A DNA stretch of 47,761 nt, taken from NCBI GenBank assembly GCA_017627955.1, contig JAGAFU010000045.1:1-47761 (forward strand), read 5' to 3'. This DNA is from Bacteroidales bacterium (lineage in GTDB: Bacteria; Bacteroidota; Bacteroidia; Bacteroidales; UBA932). Position numbers and translations under genes: made by a program. Below, in pieces: positions 38,631 to 47,627 of the stretch. The notes under the pieces were generated by a model. That model ran no database searches. It saw nothing but the letters and a program-made list of their open reading frames with translations, and was not told where the DNA came from. The stretch's first letter is position 1. Each line of letters begins with the position of its first letter.

Positions 38631-40129
38631 TGCCTCTTTCCGTTTTCTCGATCAATATCCTGTCGGAGAACCTGCTCCTGATGGTTTCTGTCCTCGTGTT
38701 CATAGCGATATTGCTCACGAAGATAGGAACCAGGTTCGGCATGCCATCCCTGCTGCTATTCCTCATAATAGGTATGGCTGCCGGGGCCGATGGCATCGGG
38801 CTGCGTTTCGAGGAGCACGAGATGGCCGAGTCCATCGGACACTTCGCCATGACGATAATCCTCCTGGCGGGAGGTCTGCAGACATCTCTGGAGGAGACAA
38901 AGCCGGTGATGCGGCAGGGCATTCTGCTCTCGACTGTAGGAGTATTGATAACCTCTTTACTGACAGGTACTTTCATATTCTTGGCCACAAGGAACATGGT
39001 CGGAGAGGTCGGAGCGACATTCATGGGATGTCTTCTGGTCGCCTCTGTCATGGGCTCCACCGACTCGGCTTCCGTCTTCTCGATCCTGAGGGGTAAAAAA
39101 CTCCACCTCAGGGAGAACCTCGGTCCGATGCTTGAGCTGGAATCAGGTAGTAATGACCCGATGGCCTACCTTATGACCATCATCTGCGTCCAGATCCTGA
39201 ACTCACCAGAGAAGATGGCCCAAGGAGCATTTGGAATAATGTGGACTGGGACATGGATCCTGGTGGTCCAGATAGTGATCGGATTCATCGTAGGTCTAGC
39301 CGTCGGATTCGGGGCCAAGTATATTCTTGAGAAAGTGTCCCTCCCGGGTAATTCTCTATACTCGATCCTCATCCTTAGCATCGGATTCTTCTCCAACGGA
39401 ATAGCCTCCGTCCTCTATGGCAACGGACTGCTCTCACTCTACATCACCGCCATCATCATCGGGAACAAGGTTGATATTCCCAACAGAAGGGACGTACTGA
39501 AATTCTTCGACGGCATGACTTGGCTGATGCAGCTGCTGATGTTCCTTATGCTGGGACTTCTGGCCAGACCATCCATGATGTTCCAGTCTTTGCCGCCCGC
39601 GCTGATGATCGGAGTGTTCATGCTGTTCGTCGCGCGCCCCGCGAGCGTGTTCCTCACCCTCGCCCCGTTCAAGGACTTGTCGGCCAAGGCCAAGCTGTTC
39701 ACCTCATGGGTAGGTCTTAAAGGCGCTGGTCCCATCCTGTTCGCGCTCTATCCCGTGATAGCCGGCCTGGAGGGATCCGATGACATATTCAACATCGTCT
39801 TCATCATAACCCTCCTGTCCCTTTTGACTCAGGGCATGACCCTGTCCTCCATGGCCAAGCGATTGAATCTCAGCTATGACGAGGATCCTGAGGTGGAGAC
39901 TTTCGGGATGGAAATCCCAGAGGAGATGGGATTGTTGAGAGACCATACCGTCACTGAAGATGACTTGTCTGAAGGAGACACTCTCCGTGATCTCCATCTC
40001 CCCCACGGAATCCGCGTGATGATGGTCCGCAGAGAAGACAAATTCCTTGTCCCCCACGGCAGCATGAAACTGGAATTGGGAGACCATCTCGTGATCATCA
40101 TGGGAGAAAGCGACGACGACGGACAATAA
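38630..40129 (+). CDS. Potassium/proton antiporter, CvrA (NhaP2)-like
   Basis: A 499-residue inner-membrane CPA-type cation/proton antiporter. About twelve hydrophobic segments fill the first 400 residues, including the TDSASVFSIL and ESGSNDPMAYL signatures with the ion-binding aspartate. The cytoplasmic tail (from about 415) contains an RCK_C/TrkA_C-type domain (GIRVMMVRREDKFLVPHG, ELGDHLVIIM), which often binds nucleotides. It ends the signalling operon and is followed by a strong terminator. Cytoplasmic K+ and pH control is the expected role. Nucleotide gating of the tail would link it to the alarmone genes, but that is inference. Confidence 0.9.
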   Translation: MPLSVFSINILSENLLLMVSVLVFIAILLTKIGTRFGMPSLLLFLIIGMAAGADGIGLRFEEHEMAESIGHFAMTIILLAGGLQTSLEETKPVMRQGILLSTVGVLITSLLTGTFIFLATRNMVGEVGATFMGCLLVASVMGSTDSASVFSILRGKKLHLRENLGPMLELESGSNDPMAYLMTIICVQILNSPEKMAQGAFGIMWTGTWILVVQIVIGFIVGLAVGFGAKYILEKVSLPGNSLYSILILSIGFFSNGIASVLYGNGLLSLYITAIIIGNKVDIPNRRDVLKFFDGMTWLMQLLMFLMLGLLARPSMMFQSLPPALMIGVFMLFVARPASVFLTLAPFKDLSAKAKLFTSWVGLKGAGPILFALYPVIAGLEGSDDIFNIVFIITLLSLLTQGMTLSSMAKRLNLSYDEDPEVETFGMEIPEEMGLLRDHTVTEDDLSEGDTLRDLHLPHGIRVMMVRREDKFLVPHGSMKLELGDHLVIIMGESDDDGQ

Positions 40130-40132
40130 AAA

Positions 40133-40164
40133 AACCTCGCCTGCAGTCAGGCGAGGTTCTCTTT
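40133..40164. terminator. Bidirectional terminator between antiporter and DUF3127 genes
   Basis: Perfect 11-bp stem (AACCTCGCCTG/CAGGCGAGGTT) with a CAGT loop, T-rich on the + side and A8 upstream, which serves as a U-tract on the minus side. It separates convergent genes. Confidence 0.85.
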
Positions 40165-40182
40165 TTCTGAAGACGCGGCTTA

Positions 40183-40584
40183 TCAGAACGGCAGGTCGTT
40201 GGACTCGTCATCCTGGACAGGCATGTCCATGATAGTTGGAGCCGGAGCCTGCTCGGGCATCGGGGCGGGAGACGCCGCGGCCACAGGAGCCTGGGCGGAC
40301 TGGCCGGCAGGAGAGATGCGCCAGACGCGGACATCATTGTACCAACGTCCATTGTACTCCCTGGCCCTCAGGTTGAACGAGACTTTCACCTCGTCACCGA
40401 CCTGGAACCTGTCCAACTCAGCAACCTTGTCCGTCCCGAAAGACGTAAAACAGACCTCGGCGGGGAAATTACCGTCTTGATATTCAAGGATGAAATCCTG
40501 CTTTACCCAAGCACCCCTGGCGCTCTGGCCATTCTGCTTGGGCTCTTTGCGGGAAATCCTGCCCTCCAATTCCAAAGCCGCCAT
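40183..40584 (-). CDS. DUF3127 protein with SSB-like C-terminal tail
   Basis: A 133-residue protein. The first 90 residues match DUF3127, a Bacteroidota OB-fold-like domain (ELEGRISRKEPKQNG, WVKQDFILEYQDG, FNLRAREYNGRWYNDVRVW). A proline/alanine-rich linker follows and the protein ends in QDDESNDLPF. That end closely resembles the acidic DDDIPF tip by which SSB recruits repair and replication proteins. It follows the FKBP gene by 4 nt. A role in single-stranded DNA or RNA binding is a reasonable inference, not established. Confidence 0.88.
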   Translation of the reverse strand: MAALELEGRISRKEPKQNGQSARGAWVKQDFILEYQDGNFPAEVCFTSFGTDKVAELDRFQVGDEVKVSFNLRAREYNGRWYNDVRVWRISPAGQSAQAPVAAASPAPMPEQAPAPTIMDMPVQDDESNDLPF

Positions 40585-40588
40585 CAGA

Positions 40589-41335
40589 TTACTTGCTTTC
40601 AGGCTCGACGAAGTGCTTCACGGAATCCAGGGTGATGTCGAACACCAGAGGGGTGTTGGGCTGGATAGCGTTGGATCCGCGCTCACCGTAACCAAGCTCG
40701 GCGGGAACATAAAGAGTGGCCTTGCCGCCCTCTCCGAGAAGCTGGAGACCCTCTGTCCAACCAGGGATGACCCTGTTGAGAGTCAGCATGACGGAAGGAT
40801 CGCTCTCAGGAACTTCCTCGATGACAGAACCATCCTTGAGGGAAAGCTTGTAGTGGACATAGACGGTGTCCTGGGGACCGGGCTTGACATCGCTACCGGG
40901 CTCCTTGATGAGGTAGCAAAGACCCGACTCAGAAGTCTGGACGCCGGCGATCTTCTTGACCTCCTCGAAATACTTGTCCTGCTCGGCCTTGTTGACAGCC
41001 GCGGTGTAAGCGTTCCTCTTCTCGATAAAGTTGTTCATGATCTCGCTAATCTTCTCAGGATTGATCTTGAACTGCTTCACGAAGTTGGTGTCACGCTGGT
41101 TGCCCTTAGCGTTGACGAAATCCTCCATTCCCTTCTTAACCTCAGAGAAATTGAGATCTCCCAGGTTGTAACCCTTGATCATGGATCCAAGGTTGATACC
41201 CATAAGATAACTGACAGAATCGACCGCTCCCTTGGAGGGGATCATGTCACTCGCGACTCCAGCGGGCTTCGCTGAGTTGCAGGCCATGGCTGAGAAAACC
41301 ACGGCAGCAATTGTGAAAATCTTGATAGCTTTCAT
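40589..41335 (-). CDS. FKBP-type peptidyl-prolyl isomerase, lipoprotein
   Basis: Periplasmic or outer-membrane foldase of the Mip/FkpA type, 248 residues. A lipoprotein signal (SAMAC, C19) is followed by a helical dimerisation domain (about 30-140, FKBP_N) and the FKBP domain (DTVYVHYKLSLKDG, VIPGWTEGLQLLGEGGKATLYVPAELGYGERG). The usual active-site tryptophan and tyrosines are present. It is the first gene of a two-gene unit with DUF3127. I do not see a perfect promoter box upstream; a TATTTTTTG has one extra base. Confidence 0.93.
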   Translation of the reverse strand: MKAIKIFTIAAVVFSAMACNSAKPAGVASDMIPSKGAVDSVSYLMGINLGSMIKGYNLGDLNFSEVKKGMEDFVNAKGNQRDTNFVKQFKINPEKISEIMNNFIEKRNAYTAAVNKAEQDKYFEEVKKIAGVQTSESGLCYLIKEPGSDVKPGPQDTVYVHYKLSLKDGSVIEEVPESDPSVMLTLNRVIPGWTEGLQLLGEGGKATLYVPAELGYGERGSNAIQPNTPLVFDITLDSVKHFVEPESK

Positions 41336-41420
41336 TTTTATAACTTTTATTTGTGCTGTCTGGCCATACCTCGCGAATATCGCAAAAAATATTGACTTTT
41401 TATCATTAATGTGATTTTGG

Positions 41421-41452
41421 TTTGCTGTTTCGGAAAAGTTTGACTATATTTA
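41421..41452 (+). promoter_or_regulatory. Predicted promoter of recQ
   Basis: TTTG (41421-41424), 20 nt, TATATTTA (41445-41452, one mismatch), with the recQ ATG at 41471. Confidence 0.5.
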
Positions 41453-41470
41453 TAGAAATCCACATAAGCC

Positions 41471-43678
41471 ATGGAGATCACTTCCGAGACATTGAGAGCA
41501 AAACTGAAAGCCTTCTTCGGATACGACTCTTTCAAAGGGGACCAAGAAGCTATTATACGCAACCTGATTGAGGGGAAAGACACATTTGTGCTCATGCCAA
41601 CCGGCGGCGGCAAGTCCCTTTGTTTCCAGTTACCAGCCCTCATTATGCCCGGAACGGCAATCATCATATCCCCTCTCATCGCATTGATGAAGAATCAGGT
41701 GGATGTCATCCGCGGTTTCGAGGAGGAGCAGACGGGTATCGCCCATTTCCTCAACTCATCCCTGGGAAAGGCACAAATCCAGGAAGTGCGCAAAGACTTG
41801 CTGTCCGGCGTGACCAAGCTCTTGTACGTGGCTCCCGAATCCCTGACCAAGGAGGAGAACATCGATCTTCTCAGGGAAATAAAGATCTCCTTCTATGCTG
41901 TCGACGAGGCGCACTGCATCTCTGAGTGGGGTCATGACTTCCGTCCTGAATACCGACGCATCAGGGACATGATCCAGACCATCGGGCGGGCACCCGTCAT
42001 AGCTTTGACCGCCACCGCGACTCCGAAGGTCCAGAACGACATACAGAAGAATCTCGCCATAATGGATGCCACGGTGTTCAAGTCCTCTTTCAACAGGCCT
42101 AACCTGTACTACGAAGTAAGGGACAAGGTCAACGCCGAAAAGGACATCATCCGTTATATCCTCCAGCATCCCGGGAAGTCCGGCATCATCTACTGCTTGA
42201 GCAGGAGAAAGGTGGAGGAAACTTCCAATCTACTGAACATCAACGGAATAAAGGCTCTCCCCTACCATGCGGGACTGGACGCCAAGACAAGGGCGGAAAA
42301 CCAGGACCGCTTCCTGATGGAGGATGTGGACGTGATTGTCGCGACGATAGCCTTCGGAATGGGAATCGACAAGCCGGACGTCCGGTTCGTCATCCACTAC
42401 GACATTCCAAAGAGCATCGAGGGGTATTACCAGGAGACGGGCAGGGCCGGAAGAGACGGAGAACTTGCCGACTGCATTACCTACTATAGTTATAAGGACA
42501 TCCAGAAACTGGAGAAATTCATGCTCGGAAAGCCAATCGCCGAGCAGGAAATCGGCAGGCAGCTGCTGATGGAGACCGTCGCCTACGCCGAAACCAGCCT
42601 GTGCCGCAGGAAGATGCTGCTCAACTACTTCGGAGAGGACTACCCGAAAGACAACTGCGGAGTCTGCGACAACTGCCTCCACCCAAAGCCGACATTCGAC
42701 GGCCGGAAAGAGATGCGTCTTGTCATCCGGCTGATCAAGTCTCTCCCCGAGCACTTCAAGGTAGAGCATCTGGCGATGGTTCTCGCCGGAAAAGCGAACG
42801 CCATGGTCAAGTCTTACCAACATGACACGATCCCGATGTTCGGGGAAGGAAAAGAACACAGCGACAGATTCTGGAGCGCCGTGATCCATCAGGGGCTTCT
42901 GCTCCACCTTCTCGAGAAAGAGATCGAGTCCTACGGCAGGATCTACGTGACAAGCAAGGGCGAGCAGTTCTATGAGGATCCCTGGGAGGTTCGCCTTGTC
43001 GAAGAGAAGATGATGACGCCTAAAAAGGTCGAGGAAGACGAGGAAGATGTGGCGAATGACAAGGCGGCGATGAAAGGCGGAGGTGGAGACCCGGTCCTTC
43101 TGACGATGCTCAAGAACCTCAGGAAAGACCTTTCAAAGAAACTCAAGCTCCAGCCATGGATCATCTTCGGAGATCCGGCTTTGGAGGACATGTCGATCCT
43201 CTATCCTATCACATTCAATGAGTTGCACAGCTGCCAGGGAGTCGGCGAAGGGAAGGCCAGGAAGTACGGTAAGGAGTTCATAGAGCTGATCAAGGCCTAC
43301 GTGGAGGAAAACGACATCACCAGGCCAGCCGAGTATGTGGTCAAATCCGCTCCGACCAGGTCGGCGGACAAGATATTCATCATCCAGAGCGTGGACCGCA
43401 AGCTCTCGCTCGACGACATCGCCGACGCCAAGGGAATGGATATGGAAAAGCTTCTGGATGACATCGAAGGAATTGTCTCCACGGGCACGAAACTGGATCT
43501 CAACTACTACATCCGCCAGGTCGTGGACGATGAGATCGTCGATGAGATTTTCGATTATTTCAAGAATGAGGCATCCTCTGACTCTCTGGAGGAAGCCCGC
43601 CAGGCCCTCGGACCCGACTACGACGATCTTGAGATCCGTCTCGTGAGGATCAAATTCCTCTGCGAGGTGGCCTCCTGA
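41471..43678 (+). CDS. recQ: ATP-dependent DNA helicase RecQ
   Basis: 3'-5' helicase for recombinational repair and fork maintenance. The 735-residue protein has motif 0/I (FKGDQ, MPTGGGKS at 43-49), DEAH in AVDEAHCISEWGHDFRPEY, QETGRAGRDG (motif VI), the zinc cluster (CRRKMLLNYFGE, CGVCDNC), an RQC winged helix and an HRDC-like domain near 545-620. The last 100 residues form an additional helical domain common in Bacteroidota RecQ. It is convergent with the PHP gene, with 3 nt between stops. Confidence 0.95.
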   Translation: MEITSETLRAKLKAFFGYDSFKGDQEAIIRNLIEGKDTFVLMPTGGGKSLCFQLPALIMPGTAIIISPLIALMKNQVDVIRGFEEEQTGIAHFLNSSLGKAQIQEVRKDLLSGVTKLLYVAPESLTKEENIDLLREIKISFYAVDEAHCISEWGHDFRPEYRRIRDMIQTIGRAPVIALTATATPKVQNDIQKNLAIMDATVFKSSFNRPNLYYEVRDKVNAEKDIIRYILQHPGKSGIIYCLSRRKVEETSNLLNINGIKALPYHAGLDAKTRAENQDRFLMEDVDVIVATIAFGMGIDKPDVRFVIHYDIPKSIEGYYQETGRAGRDGELADCITYYSYKDIQKLEKFMLGKPIAEQEIGRQLLMETVAYAETSLCRRKMLLNYFGEDYPKDNCGVCDNCLHPKPTFDGRKEMRLVIRLIKSLPEHFKVEHLAMVLAGKANAMVKSYQHDTIPMFGEGKEHSDRFWSAVIHQGLLLHLLEKEIESYGRIYVTSKGEQFYEDPWEVRLVEEKMMTPKKVEEDEEDVANDKAAMKGGGGDPVLLTMLKNLRKDLSKKLKLQPWIIFGDPALEDMSILYPITFNELHSCQGVGEGKARKYGKEFIELIKAYVEENDITRPAEYVVKSAPTRSADKIFIIQSVDRKLSLDDIADAKGMDMEKLLDDIEGIVSTGTKLDLNYYIRQVVDDEIVDEIFDYFKNEASSDSLEEARQALGPDYDDLEIRLVRIKFLCEVAS

Positions 43679-43681
43679 CGA

Positions 43682-44533
43682 TCAGATCGTCACCATCTTG
43701 AGACGGCGTCCCTCGTAATGGCCCAGACGCCTGAACCCGAACATCTTGACATACTGGGCAAAATAGTCGAACCTCGCTCCTACCTGCTCCGCGGAGTGGG
43801 AATCCGACCCCATGCAGATAATCTCGCCGCCAAGTTCCATGTACCTGATCAGCACGTCACGGTCCAGCGCCGGCGTCCTCAAGCCATATTGCTTGTAGGT
43901 TTTGGTGTTGATCTCAAGACCTTTGCCATTCTCAATCAGATACTTGAATATCTCGTCAAAAAGGCCGGGGAAATCTTTGTACAGGATGCTCTCCTTGGGA
44001 TAGGGCGCGTACCTGACAATGTAGTCGAAATGGCCCATCACATCGAAATCCTCGAGTTTCCGCATCTCCCTCAAGAGAGTCTCCAGGTAACGGCCATAAG
44101 CCTCCTTCCAATTCTTGCCCTTGTAGTATGGGCCGAAATACGGATCCGTGTCCTCAAGGTAATGGACCGAAGCTATCACCTGATCGAAGGAATGGGATGA
44201 GAGAATGTTCTTGTTAAGCTCCCGGCTGTCCTCGTAGAGGCCGACTTCTATTCCTTTGAGAATCTTGAACTTCTTTGCCGCGGCACGTCCGAAGACGCCA
44301 TCCGCTACCAGTCCGTTCACCCTGTCGATCTCCGCCTGCTGGGCCTTGACGTCAAACACCTCGCAGACGATGGGCTCGAACTCTTCTTTCATCTTGGGGA
44401 CAAAGTAATCACAATGGTCGGTGAAGCATATTCCGCCGAAACCTTTGTCAATTGCCGCCTTGGCACTTTTTTCGACCGTGGTCGCTCCTCCGTCGAAAGA
44501 AAACTGGCTATGGTTGTGTGTGTCGAAAAACAT
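43682..44533 (-). CDS. PHP-domain phosphoesterase, histidinol-phosphatase-like
   Basis: From ATG 44533 the product is 283 residues. The start DTHNHSQFSFDG supplies the HxH metal pair (H6, H8); further ligands appear in FTDHCDYF, VIASVHYLED, VMGHFDYIVR and GSDSHSAEQVG, giving a full PHP trinuclear site. HisK/HisJ-type histidinol phosphatases share this layout, but no histidine genes are nearby and other PHP phosphoesterases look alike, so the substrate is unassigned. It is divergent from the DUF308 gene. Confidence 0.85.
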   Translation of the reverse strand: MFFDTHNHSQFSFDGGATTVEKSAKAAIDKGFGGICFTDHCDYFVPKMKEEFEPIVCEVFDVKAQQAEIDRVNGLVADGVFGRAAAKKFKILKGIEVGLYEDSRELNKNILSSHSFDQVIASVHYLEDTDPYFGPYYKGKNWKEAYGRYLETLLREMRKLEDFDVMGHFDYIVRYAPYPKESILYKDFPGLFDEIFKYLIENGKGLEINTKTYKQYGLRTPALDRDVLIRYMELGGEIICMGSDSHSAEQVGARFDYFAQYVKMFGFRRLGHYEGRRLKMVTI

Positions 44534-44557
44534 ATTACGAATATAGTGTTTTTTTAT

Positions 44558-44565
44558 TAATTTTG
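44558..44565 (+). promoter_or_regulatory. Possible -7 box before the DUF308/dnaG genes
   Basis: TAATTTTG at 44558-44565 lies only 5 nt before the ATG at 44571, which would make the mRNA almost leaderless. No TTTG at -33. Confidence 0.35.
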
Positions 44566-44570
44566 TGTCT

Positions 44571-45236
44571 ATGATAACTTTGGGATACAAAACTAAATTC
44601 GACAGCATCACGAGGGCGGCCGCCGCTCTGGGAATAGGTCTCGTGATGGCTTTCGGGGGCAACGCTCCCGCGCTAGTAGTCAAGATAATAGCTGTCTTGC
44701 TGGTCGTCGCCGGCATAGCCTCGTTGGTCTACGGTCTGATAAAGAGCAAGGAATCGGGAGTGTACCAGGTGCTGCTGATCAATGCCGCCCTGGACGTGGT
44801 GCTCGGATTGCTTCTGTTTTTCAACCCGCAATGGATCGCAGGCGTTATTGTCTACGCCATCGGTATAATCCTGATCCTTTTCGGAGGGCTCCAACTCGTG
44901 ACCCTCGCCGGCGCCATGAGCCTTTTGGGCGCTGGTTTCTCATCCCTTCTGCTGTCAATCCTCGCTGTTGTCGGAGGAGCTTTCCTGCTATTCAACCCGT
45001 TCACCATAAACGTCATGAGCATTATCGCCGGATGCCTTCTGATAGTTTACGGAGTCTCGGAGCTCATCTCGGCGTTCAGGATGGAGAAAGCCAGGGAAGA
45101 ATTCGAGATCAGGCGTTCCGCCGTCCACACCGGGCCCAACTCACCGGAGAGCGGGTCATCATCAAGCCTGTCGGACGCGAAGGAAGTCGCTTACGAGAGA
45201 ATCGAGGAGCCTGAAGACCAGGTAGACTTGGACTAA
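44571..45236 (+). CDS. DUF308 (HdeD-like) membrane protein
   Basis: From ATG 44571 the product is 221 residues (a GTG two codons earlier is possible). Six hydrophobic helices fill residues 14-170 in three pairs (GIGLVMAFGGNAPALVVKII, LLFFNPQWIAGVIVYAIGII, FLLFNPFTINVMSIIAGCLL), the repeated pattern of DUF308/HdeD proteins. A soluble, acidic C-terminal tail of about 50 residues follows (rich in S, E, D). HdeD in E. coli is linked to acid resistance; function here is unknown. dnaG begins 2 nt after its stop. Confidence 0.85.
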   Translation: MITLGYKTKFDSITRAAAALGIGLVMAFGGNAPALVVKIIAVLLVVAGIASLVYGLIKSKESGVYQVLLINAALDVVLGLLLFFNPQWIAGVIVYAIGIILILFGGLQLVTLAGAMSLLGAGFSSLLLSILAVVGGAFLLFNPFTINVMSIIAGCLLIVYGVSELISAFRMEKAREEFEIRRSAVHTGPNSPESGSSSSLSDAKEVAYERIEEPEDQVDLD

Positions 45237-45238
45237 AC

Positions 45239-47287
45239 ATGATCCCACGGGACACGGTACAGAAGATTCTGGACACCGCCCAAGTTGAGGAGGTGGTGTC
45301 TGATTTCGTCTCGCTTAAAAAGCGCGGGGCGGAATGGTGGGGCTGCTGTCCTTTCCACAACGAGAAGACCCCTTCTTTCCATGTGGTCCCCGCTAAAGGA
45401 ATATATTACTGTTTCGGATGTCACAAGGGGGGATCCGCCGTCGGTTTCGTGATGGACCATGAGCACATGTCCTATCCGGACGCCTTGAGATATCTCGCGA
45501 GGAAATATAATATAGAGGTTGTGGAGGAAGAGGAGAACGCGGAGGACCTGGCCGCCCGCCAAAGGAACGAGAGCCTGTACCTTGTCTCTGATTTCGCGGA
45601 AAGTTTTTTCACCGAACAGCTCACGAAAGGAGAGGGCAAGGCGGTGGGACTCAACTATTTCCACACCCGTGGTCTGGAAGATTCCACAATTTCCAAATAT
45701 GGCCTCGGCTGGGCTCCCTCGGATCGCCACTCATTCACCGACGCTGCCAAGGCGAAGGGATTCAAGGATGAATATCTCTTGGAGACCGGCCTTTGCGCCA
45801 AATACGATGACAAGCCTGATCTTCACGACCGTTTTGTCGAAAGGGTCACCTTCCCTATCCACTCCGTCAGCGGAAGGGTGATCGGCTTCGGCGCCAGGAC
45901 ACTCAAGTCTAAAGAAGAAGGAAAACCGTACGCCAAATACGTAAACTCCAAGGAGAGCGCCATCTATGTCAAGAACCAATCGCTTTATGGAATATGGTTC
46001 GCCAAGGGCGAGATGGCGAAAAAAGACAAGTGCTTCCTTGTGGAAGGATATCTTGATGTCCTCTCCATGCACCAGCTGGGTATCACTAATGTGGTGGCTT
46101 CCAGCGGTACCGCCCTGACCGACGGGCAAATCCGCCTCATCGGTCGGTTCACGAAGAATGTCACTATCATGTACGACGGCGACGAGGCGGGAATAAAGGC
46201 GGCGCTCAGGGGAATAGACATGTTCCTCCGCCAGGGGATGAACGTGAAAGTGGTCCTGATTCCGGACGGAGATGACCCGGACTCCTACGCCAGAAAACAC
46301 ACCTTGGAGGAGGTCGAGGGTTTCATCTCGGAGAACGAGCAGGATTTCGTGGACTTCAAGAGTTCCTTGCTGCTGAAGGGAACTGACAGGGATCCTTTGG
46401 GAAGAGCCAATGCCATCAATGAGATCGCGGACACGGTGGCGGACATCCCGGATGCTGTCAAGCGGGAGACTTACATCGATTTCCTAGCTCGCAAGTTTGA
46501 CATTCGTCGTACTGCCCTCGAGGATCGTGTAAGCTACACTCGGGCGAAATTATTAACGAAGGCCGGACGAGACTACGGAGGTGACAATGCGCCAGATTCC
46601 GGACAAGCCGGAGCGGCCTCCGGGCTTAGGCCGTACTCAGCCGCAGCGGAGCGAGGATGGACGCGGCCGGGCCCGGACGGCCGTCCGGCTGGTGACGAAT
46701 TATCCACCTTGGAGGAAAACAAGATCATGGCAAAGGCCGAACGAGACCTTCTGAATTTCATCCTGACGTACGGCACGACCAACCTTGAGTTCCAGAGTGA
46801 CTCCGAGTTCTACTCCGAAAACCAGGAGGACATCCAGACCGTCTTCGACTTCATTTGCCAAGCACTTGAGGCCGACGGGACAAAGTTCGCCAACGACGCC
46901 TACCAAAGGGTGTTTGACGCATACTCGGATGATTATTATAAAGGATATTCCCAGGACGATATCGTAAAGCATCTCCTTGACGGAGAAGATCGGACCACCG
47001 CCTTTGTGACCGCGCAGCTGTCTACGGATGAGCGATACGACCTTACGGTCAAGAATTTACGTGACGCGATGATGTCCAAGGGATCATGGCTCACCAAATT
47101 CGTCCCGAAAGCCATCCTGGTGTTTCAGGACTGCCGCCTTCAGGACAAGGAAGTTTCACTGAAGGAGGATCTGCGGGAGGCCCAAACAGACGCGGACACC
47201 GACAAGGAACTTGAGATCATGCAGGAACTGATGCGGGTCAGGAAGATGATAAAGGCCGTCCGGATCCGCCTCGGCCGCGAGAAATAA
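45239..47287 (+). CDS. dnaG: DNA primase
   Basis: Synthesises RNA primers at replication forks. The 682-residue protein has the CHC2 zinc domain (CCPFHNEKTPSF, YYCFGCHKGG), the catalytic core with a TOPRIM fold (FLVEGYLDVLSM, IMYDGDEAGIKAAL, PDGDDPDSYARKH), a glycine/arginine-rich linker around residues 440-490, and a C-terminal helicase-binding-type helical domain. The linker is unusually long and GC-rich. It lies 2 nt after the DUF308 gene and probably shares its transcript. Confidence 0.95.
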   Translation: MIPRDTVQKILDTAQVEEVVSDFVSLKKRGAEWWGCCPFHNEKTPSFHVVPAKGIYYCFGCHKGGSAVGFVMDHEHMSYPDALRYLARKYNIEVVEEEENAEDLAARQRNESLYLVSDFAESFFTEQLTKGEGKAVGLNYFHTRGLEDSTISKYGLGWAPSDRHSFTDAAKAKGFKDEYLLETGLCAKYDDKPDLHDRFVERVTFPIHSVSGRVIGFGARTLKSKEEGKPYAKYVNSKESAIYVKNQSLYGIWFAKGEMAKKDKCFLVEGYLDVLSMHQLGITNVVASSGTALTDGQIRLIGRFTKNVTIMYDGDEAGIKAALRGIDMFLRQGMNVKVVLIPDGDDPDSYARKHTLEEVEGFISENEQDFVDFKSSLLLKGTDRDPLGRANAINEIADTVADIPDAVKRETYIDFLARKFDIRRTALEDRVSYTRAKLLTKAGRDYGGDNAPDSGQAGAASGLRPYSAAAERGWTRPGPDGRPAGDELSTLEENKIMAKAERDLLNFILTYGTTNLEFQSDSEFYSENQEDIQTVFDFICQALEADGTKFANDAYQRVFDAYSDDYYKGYSQDDIVKHLLDGEDRTTAFVTAQLSTDERYDLTVKNLRDAMMSKGSWLTKFVPKAILVFQDCRLQDKEVSLKEDLREAQTDADTDKELEIMQELMRVRKMIKAVRIRLGREK

Positions 47288-47307
47288 TATGCTGAATAGC
47301 GCTGCTG

Positions 47308-47627
47308 TCAGAACCTGAATGACAGGCCGGCGGTCATGGAGAAGAACCAGCGGAGCGGCTTGTCAGACACGCTTACGGGAACAACATCCGTACCCTGCTC
47401 TAAATGAGCGGTTTCGGTGTGGTAGATAAAGTTTTTGGTGATGTTGTAGTGAACCGCCGGACTTAGTTTCAGGTCGAATCGCCAGATCCTGTAGTTAGCG
47501 CAGGCTCCAGCATCCAAGGTCATCAAAAAGTCACCGTTTTTCTTTGTCCAGGAATTCTGCTGGTCTGAAAAAGAGGGTCCCCAACTGGCTGTCTCGACAG
47601 GAGAGTTTCCCCCTAAGACAAGTGACA
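47308..47627 (-). pseudogene. C-terminal fragment of an outer-membrane beta-barrel protein, cut by an IS
   Basis: About 106 codons remain, ending in a beta-signal-like MTAGLSFRF with terminal phenylalanine. Alternating strands (NYRIWRFDLKLSPAVHYNI, PLRWFFSMTAGL) suggest a small OmpA/OmpW-like barrel. The coding direction is minus, so the missing 5' part lies beyond the insertion sequence that begins at 47628. The family cannot be named from this piece. Confidence 0.7.

Noticed and set aside
44558-44571. Truly leaderless mRNA for the DUF308 gene
   Set aside because: The TAATTTTG box lacks a -33 partner, so the transcription start is too uncertain to claim leaderless translation.
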